NCBI GenBank assembly: GCA_005880805.1
Contig: VBFZ01000044.1
Location: 1 to 6,795 of the forward strand
Reading direction: 5' to 3'
Length of the DNA: 6,795 nt
Source: Chloroflexota bacterium
GTDB lineage: Bacteria; Chloroflexota; Limnocylindria; Limnocylindrales; CSP1-4
Part shown: piece after piece, positions 1 to 5,442 of the stretch
How the letters are laid out: each line of letters begins with the position of its first letter
How positions within the stretch are numbered: position 1 is the stretch's first letter
The notes under the pieces: generated by a model
What the model was told of the DNA's origin: nothing
Database searches by the model: none
What the model saw: the letters and a program-made list of their open reading frames with translations, nothing else
Position numbers and translations under genes: made by a program

Positions 1-3
1 GAG

Positions 4-21
4 GGCCGGCTCCGACCGGCC
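4..21 (-). terminator. GC-rich hairpin downstream of erpA, possible terminator
   Basis: A perfect 6-bp inverted repeat (GGCCGG at 4-9, CCGGCC at 16-21) with a 6-base loop lies 17 bases beyond the erpA stop codon. A GC stem just past the last gene of a minus-strand block suits a transcription terminator. Only three bases remain before the window edge, so a following U-tract cannot be checked. Such short GC stems also occur by chance in GC-rich DNA. Confidence 0.3.
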
Positions 22-38
22 GATGCCTCAGGCGCTGG

Positions 39-419
39 TCAGTGCGCGCAGGCTCGCGGGCTGCCGGTGTCGTCCGCGGTCCGGAACGACGATCCGCACC
101 CGCAGGCCGCCACGGCATTCGGGTTGTTCACGGTGAACCCCGCGCCCATCAGCGTATCGACGTAGTCGATCTGTGAGCCCTGCAGGAGGTCGACGCTCTT
201 GCCGTCGATGTAGACGCGAACGCCGTTGGCCTGCAGCACGCGGTCGTCCTCGGTCGGGGCGTCCTCGAGCATCATTCCGTAGCGGTAGCCCGAGCATCCG
301 CCGCTGTAGACGTAGACCCGCAGCCCGATGTTCGGGTTCGGTTCCTCAGCCGTGAGCTCGCGGAGCTTCGTGGCTGCGGCATCGGTCAGGTTCACCATCG
401 ACGGCTGGGGTTCGATCAT
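39..419 (-). CDS. erpA: ErpA/HesB-type iron-sulfur cluster carrier protein
   Basis: A 126-residue A-type carrier of the HesB/IscA family, which in known members binds a [2Fe-2S] or [4Fe-4S] cluster and hands it to apo-proteins in the cytoplasm. The three ligand cysteines are present: Cys42 in GGCSGYRYG, and Cys106 and Cys108 in the C-terminal CGCGSSF motif. The TDAAA start of the fold (residues 12-16), NPN..LRVYV (28-37) and FTVNNPNA (95-102) are closer to ErpA than to IscA or SufA. The frame stays open upstream to 560, but the ATG at 417-419 is chosen because AAGGAG lies 9 bases before it and family similarity begins just after it. The tail past the CGCG motif is about 15 residues and contains one extra cysteine (Cys124). 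It lies 142 bases downstream of the thiolase with its own promoter-like sequence, so it is probably a separate unit. Family assignment is firm; the choice of ErpA over other A-type carriers is inferred. Confidence 0.93.
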   Translation of the reverse strand: MIEPQPSMVNLTDAAATKLRELTAEEPNPNIGLRVYVYSGGCSGYRYGMMLEDAPTEDDRVLQANGVRVYIDGKSVDLLQGSQIDYVDTLMGAGFTVNNPNAVAACGCGSSFRTADDTGSPRACAH

Positions 420-428
420 GCGCGGGGT

Positions 429-434
429 CTCCTT
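429..434 (-). promoter_or_regulatory. Ribosome binding site deciding the erpA start
   Basis: AAGGAG on the minus strand, 9 bases before the ATG at 417-419. The reading frame stays open for 47 more codons upstream; this site and the position of family similarity select the internal ATG. Confidence 0.75.
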
Positions 435-452
435 GAGATGAGTGCTGAGGAG

Positions 453-481
453 ATCGTACGCAGGGCAACGGGTTTCGGCAA
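453..481 (-). promoter_or_regulatory. Candidate sigma-70-type promoter for erpA
   Basis: On the minus strand, TTGCCG (476-481) and TACGAT (453-458) each match four of six consensus positions of the -35 and -10 boxes and are separated by exactly 17 bases. The predicted start near 446 would give a leader of about 27 bases containing the AAGGAG site. This would let erpA be transcribed apart from the thiolase. It rests on sequence match only. Confidence 0.4.
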
Positions 482-561
482 GGCGGCCGACAGAACCAGC
501 CGGCGACAGGACCGTTCCAGATTCGAGCCCTCGAGACCTCGCCGCGCCCGGCAGTCTCACC

Positions 562-1788
562 TCAGTCGAGCCGCTCGACCACCGTGGCGATCCCCTGGCC
601 TACGCCGATGCACATCGTGGCCAGGCCGTAGCGACCGCCTGTCCGCCGGAGCTCGTGGACAAGCATCGTCACGAGGCGCGCGCCGCTGGCACCGAGCGGG
701 TGGCCCAGCGCGATCGCGCCGCCGTTCACGTTGACCTTCGCCGGATTGAGCTCCAGCTCATTGATGCACACGATGGATTGGCTCGCGAACGCCTCGTTGA
801 GCTCGACGAGGTCGAGATCATCCACGGTCAGGCCGGCTCGTGCGAGCGCCTTCTTTGTCGCTGGAATCGGGCCTACGCCCATCACGGCGGGATCCACGCC
901 CGCGACGGCCGTCGAGATCACTCGCGCAAGTGGCTTCATCCCCAGGGAGCGCGCCCGATCGGCCTCGACCAGCAGCACTGCCGCCGCCCCGTCATTGATG
1001 CCCGAAGAGTTCCCGGCCGTCACCGTGCCACCGTCGCGGAACGCCGGCTTCAGCGCGGCGAGGGCCTCCTCCGACGTGTCCGCCCGCGGGTGCTCGTCCC
1101 GGGTCACCACGACCGGGTCACTGCGCCGCCGCGGGACCGTCACGGGAACGATCTGCGCGTCGAACCGCCCCGACTCGATGGCCGCCACCGCCCGCCGCTG
1201 GCTCTCCAACGCGAACCGATCCTGGAGATCGCGCCCGACCTCCCAGCGCTCCGCGACGTTCTCGGCCGTTTCGCCCATCGAGTACGGGTAGTGCATCGCC
1301 GCCAGCCGGGGATTCGTGAAGCGCCAGCCGAGCGTGGTGTCGAAGACCTCGCGGTTGCCGCGGTCGAACGCCTGCTCCGGCTTGGCCATCACGTACGGGG
1401 CCCGCGTCATCGACTCGACCCCACCCGCCACGAACACGTCGCCATCGTCGACCGCGATGGCGTGTGCCGCCGAGTTGATCGCCTGGAGGCCGCTCCCGCA
1501 CAGCCGATTGACCGTCTGCCCAGCGACTTCGACCGGCAATCCCGCGAGCAGGAGCGCCATTCGCGCCACGTTTCGGTTGTCCTCGCCGGCCTGGTTCGCG
1601 CAGCCCAGGATCACGTCCTCGACGAGCGCCGGGTCGACGCCCGATCGGTCCACGACGGCCCGAACGACGACGGCCCCCAGGTCGTCCGGCCGGACGGCTG
1701 AAAGCGCGCCGCCATAGCGCCCGACCGGCGTCCGCAGGGCCTCGACGATCCAGGCCTCGCGGAGGGGTCGATGGAGATCGCGAGTCAT
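562..1788 (-). CDS. Thiolase (acetyl-CoA C-acyltransferase), PaaJ/PcaF-like
   Basis: A 408-residue degradative thiolase that cleaves 3-ketoacyl-CoA with CoA to give acetyl-CoA and a shortened acyl-CoA. All catalytic elements are visible: the acyl-accepting Cys97 in NRLCGSGL, Asn331 in NEAFA, His363 in GGAIALGHPLGASGAR and Cys393 in CIGVGQG. The Asn-His (32) and His-Cys (30) spacings equal those of the Zoogloea enzyme as I recall them. The segment GCANQAGEDNRNVARMALLL (62-81) and DTTLGWRF (150-157) strongly recall 3-oxoadipyl-CoA thiolases (PcaF/PaaJ), so a C6 dicarboxylyl-CoA substrate is plausible; a general beta-oxidation FadA role is the alternative. The ATG at 1786-1788 is the only reasonable start, but no Shine-Dalgarno sequence precedes it. 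TACAAT lies at 1797-1802, suggesting a leaderless message. It is the third gene of the minus-strand block, after the dehydrogenase and the lipoprotein. Enzyme class is firm; substrate is inferred. Confidence 0.95.
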   Translation of the reverse strand: MTRDLHRPLREAWIVEALRTPVGRYGGALSAVRPDDLGAVVVRAVVDRSGVDPALVEDVILGCANQAGEDNRNVARMALLLAGLPVEVAGQTVNRLCGSGLQAINSAAHAIAVDDGDVFVAGGVESMTRAPYVMAKPEQAFDRGNREVFDTTLGWRFTNPRLAAMHYPYSMGETAENVAERWEVGRDLQDRFALESQRRAVAAIESGRFDAQIVPVTVPRRRSDPVVVTRDEHPRADTSEEALAALKPAFRDGGTVTAGNSSGINDGAAAVLLVEADRARSLGMKPLARVISTAVAGVDPAVMGVGPIPATKKALARAGLTVDDLDLVELNEAFASQSIVCINELELNPAKVNVNGGAIALGHPLGASGARLVTMLVHELRRTGGRYGLATMCIGVGQGIATVVERLD

Positions 1789-1796
1789 CGGCTCGA

Positions 1797-1802
1797 TTGT
1801 AG
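1797..1802 (-). promoter_or_regulatory. TACAAT -10-like hexamer before the thiolase start
   Basis: TACAAT on the minus strand matches five of six consensus -10 positions and ends eight bases before the ATG. A transcript begun at the normal distance would start about two bases before the start codon, so the message would be leaderless, which agrees with the missing Shine-Dalgarno sequence. The -35 position at 17-base spacing (1820-1825, AGCGGT) is poor. Confidence 0.35.
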
Positions 1803-1858
1803 TGGCCGGTCCCGGCGGAACCGCTGGGACACGCCGCGGAGCTTCCCAGACCCGGCCA
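1803..1858. repeat. Outer inverted repeat filling the lipoprotein-thiolase gap
   Basis: TGGCCGG (1803-1809) and CCGGCCA (1852-1858) are perfect 7-base complements separated by 42 bases. The right arm directly abuts the lipoprotein stop codon. With the inner dyad at 1809-1830 they could form a branched RNA or DNA structure. No U-tract follows in the direction of transcription, so it is not a standard intrinsic terminator. Confidence 0.35.
1809..1830. promoter_or_regulatory. 22-base dyad upstream of the thiolase, candidate operator
   Basis: Arms GTCCCGGCGG (1809-1818) and CCGCTGGGAC (1821-1830) are complementary at nine of ten positions around a central AA. The dyad covers the region that would lie from just above the -10-like TACAAT to the -35 position of the thiolase. 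Size and symmetry suit a site for a dimeric repressor of the TetR or similar type. A hairpin in the minus-strand RNA is an alternative. No regulator gene is visible in the window. Confidence 0.4.
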
Positions 1859-2470
1859 TCAGCCGATCTTGCTCAGCGCCTCCGTCAGTAGCGCCGGGGA
1901 GGTCGCCTGGGCGAAGAACAGCGCATCACCGTTGGGGTACAGGTAGAGGGCGTCGGGCTGGTCGGGGATCGTCACCTTCTTGACCGATTTGCCGGCCACG
2001 GAAACATCGGCCACCGAGCTGCCGGGCGTGTTGTGGATCCCGGCCTGCACGTACGCGGGGAGAAGCACCGCCGAGTCGACGCCCTTCACCCGGAACGCGC
2101 CGACCCTCACGTTGACGCTGACGGCCAGGGCGATCGTGAAGTCCTCGGGGCTCTTGCCGACGGCCGTCAGCACGTCCCGGAAGTCGTTCGCGCCAGTTCC
2201 GGCACCGGCGAAGTAGGCGGTGCCGTCGAGGCTTTGCTTGCGCAGCGTCTCCGTTCCGACCTGATCGGGGAGGCGACGCTCGAGGTCCTGATCGGCGGCC
2301 ATGGACGGGTTCGCCGCGCCGCCCGGCCTCGGCGAGGGGCTGGACGTCCGCGGCGAGGACGATGGCGAGACGGCTCTCGGGGTCGACGCTGGCGACACGG
2401 CCACGCCGCAGCCCGACAGGAGCAGTACGAGCACCGGTAGCAGGGCGAACGTGCGATTGAGGCGGGTCAT
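1859..2470 (-). CDS. Predicted lipoprotein of unknown function
   Basis: A 203-residue protein I cannot assign to a named family. It has a type II signal peptide: a positive N-terminus (MTRLNR), a hydrophobic core (residues 8-18) and the lipobox LSGC with Cys21 as the predicted lipidated residue. A Ser/Pro/Thr-rich linker (about 26-58) probably spaces the domain from the membrane. The remaining ~145 residues form a compact mixed alpha/beta-type segment without cysteines or recognisable catalytic motifs; PDQ occurs twice (68-70, 169-172 as PDQP). The ATG at 2468-2470 is chosen because the signal peptide begins there and AGGAG lies 4 bases upstream, although the frame is open to 2620 within the dehydrogenase gene. 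It starts 25 bases after the dehydrogenase stop, so cotranscription is likely. Its place between two cytoplasmic beta-oxidation enzymes gives no clear function. Confidence 0.85.
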   Translation of the reverse strand: MTRLNRTFALLPVLVLLLSGCGVAVSPASTPRAVSPSSSPRTSSPSPRPGGAANPSMAADQDLERRLPDQVGTETLRKQSLDGTAYFAGAGTGANDFRDVLTAVGKSPEDFTIALAVSVNVRVGAFRVKGVDSAVLLPAYVQAGIHNTPGSSVADVSVAGKSVKKVTIPDQPDALYLYPNGDALFFAQATSPALLTEALSKIG

Positions 2471-2495
2471 TCGGCTCCTGTGCGCGTTCTTCGCG

Positions 2496-3668
2496 TCACG
2501 CCTCCGCGCGAAGGGCAGGCGCCGGTGCGAAGCGCGGACCGAGCTTGGCAGAAAGCCGAAGAAGGCGCTCACGAACGACTTGCGGACCGCCGATGTCCTC
2601 GGCCCGTTCGAACGGCCCACGCGGGTGGCCCGCCCCGAGGCGCAGGGCGAGGTCGATGTCGTCGCCGCTTGCCACCTTCTCGCCGAGGGCGTAATAGGCC
2701 TCGTTGATCACGCCCAGCACGATGCGATCCACGACCTCCTCGTCGGACAGGCTCCCGGCAGCGGTTCGAGGCGCGAATTCCTCCGAAGGCTCGATCGGCC
2801 GATCGTCCGCCCCATAGCGGTAGAACCCGGCTCCCGTCTTGCGACCCAGCCTCTCTTCGGAGACCAGGCGCTCCTGCGTGGGCGACGGCTCGAATCGTTT
2901 CTCACGGCCGAACCGTTCGTACAGGCTCCGGGCGGCCGCCAGGTTGACGTCGATCCCGACGAGGTCCATGAGCGCGAACGGGCCCATCGGAAATCCGGCA
3001 TCCACGACGGCGCGGTCGACCTGCTCGATCGACGCTCCGTCGGCGTCCACGATCCGCAACGCCTCCAGGGTGAACGGCCGATTCACGCGGTTGACGATGA
3101 AGCCTGGCGCGTCGGCGCACTGAACGGCGGTCTTCCCCCAATTCGTCACGAGGCGTGTCGCGGCAGCCGAAAGCTGCGCACGGGTCCGTGGTGCCGTCAC
3201 GACTTCAACGAGCTTCATGACCGGCGCCGGGTTGAAGAAGTGGAGGCCGAGCACGCGCCCGGGATTTGTCGTTGCGTCCGCGATGGCGTCCACGGAGAGG
3301 GCGCTCGTGTTGGTCGCGAGTATCGTCTCGGGGCCGGATGAGCCGTCGAGCCGACCGAAGATCGTCTGCTTGAGCTCCAGGTCCTCGAGCGCGGCTTCGA
3401 TCACGACATCGGCTTCGGCCGCGACCGCGTCCATGCTGTCCGCCTCGCGGAGTCCCTGGAATCGACCCTCGACCCACTGGTCGATGCTGTCCGCATCGAG
3501 TCCCAGCCTGACCGCGCGGCGCTCGAGCCCGTCGCGGATGCGGACCTGTGCCGCCTCCAGTGCGCCCGGATCGACATCATGGACGACGACCTCGTGGCCG
3601 GCCTCGAGCGCGATCTGACAGATCCCGACGCCCATCGTCCCCGCGCCGACCACCCCGATGAGTTCCAT
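2496..3668 (-). CDS. 3-hydroxyacyl-CoA dehydrogenase, bidomain PaaH-like
   Basis: A 390-residue cytoplasmic enzyme that oxidises (S)-3-hydroxyacyl-CoA to 3-ketoacyl-CoA with NAD+. The N-terminal Rossmann domain carries GAGTMG (8-13) and an acidic residue ending the second strand (Asp31). The catalytic set is complete: Ser122 (NTSALS), His143 (HFFNP), Glu155 (LVEVV) and Asn193 (IVNR), at the same spacings (21, 12, 38) as in the human enzyme. The dimerisation domain spans about 187-285 and includes GFPMGPFALMDLVG and LGRKTGAGFY. A second copy of the C-terminal fold follows at about 310-385 (INEAYYALGEKVAS, DIDLALRLGAGHPRGPF). This double C-domain architecture is typical of PaaH/PaaC 3-hydroxyadipyl-CoA dehydrogenases and of Actinomycetota FadB-type proteins; about 390 residues is shorter than the ~475 of E. 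coli PaaH. The ATG at 3666-3668 has AGGAGG 6 bases upstream and begins right at the Rossmann strand. It heads the minus-strand block. The 5' end faces a divergent membrane esterase gene. Confidence 0.95.
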   Translation of the reverse strand: MELIGVVGAGTMGVGICQIALEAGHEVVVHDVDPGALEAAQVRIRDGLERRAVRLGLDADSIDQWVEGRFQGLREADSMDAVAAEADVVIEAALEDLELKQTIFGRLDGSSGPETILATNTSALSVDAIADATTNPGRVLGLHFFNPAPVMKLVEVVTAPRTRAQLSAAATRLVTNWGKTAVQCADAPGFIVNRVNRPFTLEALRIVDADGASIEQVDRAVVDAGFPMGPFALMDLVGIDVNLAAARSLYERFGREKRFEPSPTQERLVSEERLGRKTGAGFYRYGADDRPIEPSEEFAPRTAAGSLSDEEVVDRIVLGVINEAYYALGEKVASGDDIDLALRLGAGHPRGPFERAEDIGGPQVVRERLLRLSAKLGPRFAPAPALRAEA

Positions 3669-3674
3669 CCGTCG

Positions 3675-3680
3675 CCTCCT
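3675..3680 (-). promoter_or_regulatory. Ribosome binding site deciding the dehydrogenase start
   Basis: AGGAGG on the minus strand, 6 bases before the ATG at 3666-3668. An in-frame ATG at 3738-3740 would add 24 residues without family character; this site selects the inner start. Confidence 0.8.
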
Positions 3681-3789
3681 GGAACAACGGTATTGCCTGC
3701 GCCATTCGGGCGCCGGTGCGACGGGTGAACAGAACCGCACGATCTCTTCATCCGTCCGTGGTTGAGTGGCGCCTTCTGTGAGAGCTCAA

Positions 3790-3803
3790 TGAGAACCGTC
3801 TCA
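3790..3803. promoter_or_regulatory. TGAGA-N4-TCTCA inverted repeat, candidate operator
   Basis: A perfect 5-base inverted repeat with a 4-base centre sits in the divergent region, 122 bases from the dehydrogenase start and 68 bases from the esterase start. Such a place suits a regulator controlling one or both units. A weak TTGAGT (3762-3767) lies upstream on the plus strand, but no good -10 follows at 17 bases. The palindrome GAGCTC (3782-3787) is adjacent. The remainder of 3681-3855 shows nothing I can name. Confidence 0.3.
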
Positions 3804-3855
3804 GAGTCGACCACGGCACCATGCACAACCCCCAGCCCTCTCCCGACCGCGCTTC

Positions 3856-3862
3856 GAGGAGG
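3856..3862 (+). promoter_or_regulatory. Ribosome binding site of the membrane esterase gene
   Basis: GAGGAGG, 8 bases before the ATG at 3871. It is a near-ideal Shine-Dalgarno sequence and supports this start over downstream candidates. Confidence 0.8.
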
Positions 3863-3870
3863 CGTCGAGC

Positions 3871-5442
3871 ATGAGCCCGCCCCAGGCCCGTGAGGCCGTC
3901 CGCGTGATCGGCGGGCTGGCAGCAGGTGCGCTCATCACCCTCGCAACGATCGCTTCGGGCTGGGTCGCGGGTGTCCAGGCGACGCTCGTCGAGATGGGCT
4001 TCGATCCGGATCGGGGGCAGCTCCTGGCGGGCCTGCTGGTCGCTGCGATCGGCGCGGCCACGGTGCGTCTGGTTTCCGGTCGCTCGTGGCCGGCGATCGG
4101 CCTTGGGATGCTCGCGTTCATCGCGGTGTTCGGTGGGACGTTCCGGGCCGAGACACACGCCGCGCTGACCGGCACCGCCCAGGCCGGCAGGTTCGATCCG
4201 CTCGGGTGGACGATGACCCTGGCCGCGCTGGGCACCGCCGCGGTCGTCTGCGCGTGGGCAGCATCGGTCCTCGCCGGCGTCGTGCGCTCCCAGCTGCGGG
4301 CCGCCTTCGATGACGCCCGGACGCTCTGGCGTGGGCGGCAAATCCAGGGACGAAGACTGATTCGCCCCGGCGGAATCCTCCTGATCGCCGCGACGCTCGC
4401 GGTGACAGGGCCCGTGCTCGGCGACATGCTCAACTTCGGACCACAGGTCCACATGAACGACGGCGGCTCGCTGCCGGTCGGATTGTTCGGCGGCGGTGGA
4501 GCCGGGGATGCCGGCTCCGCGCCGGGCGCATCCGGCGACGCGGGTCAGGCGAGCGGTGCTCCGCTGCCAGGACGCGGCGTGACGACCGGTGCCACGGATC
4601 CCGCGCGACCATGGCTCGCGTGGCGGCCCGTCGGCACCGGAGGCCAGGTCAGCCTGACGTTCCCGGCGCCATGGACGGGCGGAAACCGGCGGACCGCTGA
4701 CGTGACCGTCTACCTGCCACCGGGCTACGGCAGCGGAACGCGGCGCTATCCGGTGGTGTACGAGGTTCCCTGGAGCATCCCGTACTGGAGCGGCGCCATC
4801 GCCTTCCCACCGCTCCTCGACAGCCTGATCGACCAGGGGCTGATGCCGCCCGAGATCGCGGTGTTCATCTCGCAGTCCGGCGGCGCCTATCCGGACAGCG
4901 AGTGCGCCAACTCATACGACGGGCAGGAGCACTTCGAGAGCTACATCGTCCAAACGGTCGTCCCGTTCATCGACGCCAACTACCGGACGATCGCCACTCC
5001 CGACGCCCGCTCGCTGTTCGGTTTCTCGCAGGGCGGCTTCTGCACGCCGAACCTGCTCTTCCATCATCCCGACACGTTCCGACAGGCACTCAGCTTCAGT
5101 GGCTACTACACGGCCGGGCTCGTCAGTCCGCAAACTCTCAACGCCGCGCGGCCGTGGGGCGGCGACAGCGTACTGATCGCCGCCAACTCGCCGCTCCTGG
5201 AGGCGGCGCAACTGCAGCCGCAGGTGGCCTCCCAGCTGTTCCTCGTCGTCTCCGGCGATCCGTCGGAAGCGTTCTACGGGCCGCAGATCCGGGCGTTCGC
5301 GGCGCAGCTCCAGCAGGACCATGTCCCGTTCGCGCTGCTGCCGGATAACCACGGCCATGCCTGGATTGCCGTGCGTGACCAGTTCCCGACTGCCATGGAG
5401 CTCCTTGCCGCCCGCCAGGTGAAGCTCGGGGTGTTCGGATGA
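3871..5442 (+). CDS. Membrane-anchored esterase (alpha/beta hydrolase, esterase D-like)
   Basis: A 523-residue two-part protein. Residues about 10-33, 50-67, 73-92, 112-138 and 166-186 are hydrophobic enough to be five membrane segments. Basic loops after segments 2 and 4 (the latter very Arg-rich, 139-165) put them in the cytoplasm, so the C-terminal part should lie outside the membrane. A Gly/Ala/Ser-rich linker (196-245) follows. The hydrolase domain (about 255-523) has DVTVYLPPGY (277-286), RYPVVYE (292-298) and the nucleophile elbow GFSQGG with Ser386; Asp463 (SGDPSE) and His496 (NHGHAW) are the likely remaining triad members. The pattern is that of the putative esterase family that includes esterase D and antigen 85-like proteins. 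Substrate is unknown. It overlaps the next gene, an aminoacyl-lipid synthase homologue, by ATGA, so the two are translationally coupled. By analogy with the periplasmic hydrolase PA0919 beside the synthase PA0920 in Pseudomonas aeruginosa, hydrolysis of aminoacyl lipid esters is a reasonable inference. Mycolyl-type or siderophore ester hydrolysis are alternatives. Confidence 0.9.
   Translation: MSPPQAREAVRVIGGLAAGALITLATIASGWVAGVQATLVEMGFDPDRGQLLAGLLVAAIGAATVRLVSGRSWPAIGLGMLAFIAVFGGTFRAETHAALTGTAQAGRFDPLGWTMTLAALGTAAVVCAWAASVLAGVVRSQLRAAFDDARTLWRGRQIQGRRLIRPGGILLIAATLAVTGPVLGDMLNFGPQVHMNDGGSLPVGLFGGGGAGDAGSAPGASGDAGQASGAPLPGRGVTTGATDPARPWLAWRPVGTGGQVSLTFPAPWTGGNRRTADVTVYLPPGYGSGTRRYPVVYEVPWSIPYWSGAIAFPPLLDSLIDQGLMPPEIAVFISQSGGAYPDSECANSYDGQEHFESYIVQTVVPFIDANYRTIATPDARSLFGFSQGGFCTPNLLFHHPDTFRQALSFSGYYTAGLVSPQTLNAARPWGGDSVLIAANSPLLEAAQLQPQVASQLFLVVSGDPSEAFYGPQIRAFAAQLQQDHVPFALLPDNHGHAWIAVRDQFPTAMELLAARQVKLGVFG

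Noticed and set aside
533..558. GAGAC/GTCTC inverted repeat downstream of the thiolase as a terminator
   Set aside because: The stem is only 5 bp with a 16-base loop and no U-tract; it is likely chance.
442..1701. A 419-codon open frame on the plus strand opposite the thiolase
   Set aside because: It is antisense to a gene with complete catalytic motifs, is very Arg/His-rich, has no recognisable motif or ribosome binding site, and long antisense frames are expected in GC-rich genes.
2471..2620. Longer N-terminus for the lipoprotein starting at 2620
   Set aside because: It would overlap the dehydrogenase C-terminus and bury the signal peptide 50 residues inside; the start at 2470 has both lipobox spacing and a ribosome binding site.
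2301..3341. A 346-codon plus-strand open frame opposite the lipoprotein and dehydrogenase
   Set aside because: It crosses two real genes and their gap, has shadow-type composition rich in Arg and Gly, and lacks domain features.
3748..4454. Two minus-strand open frames opposite the esterase N-terminus
   Set aside because: They overlap each other in different frames, lie antisense to the predicted membrane segments, and have no ribosome binding site or similarity I can see.
4490..4620. Repeat-like GC-rich segment in the esterase gene
   Set aside because: It encodes a Gly/Ala/Ser linker; the apparent repeats follow from codon bias for these residues and no exact tandem unit is present.
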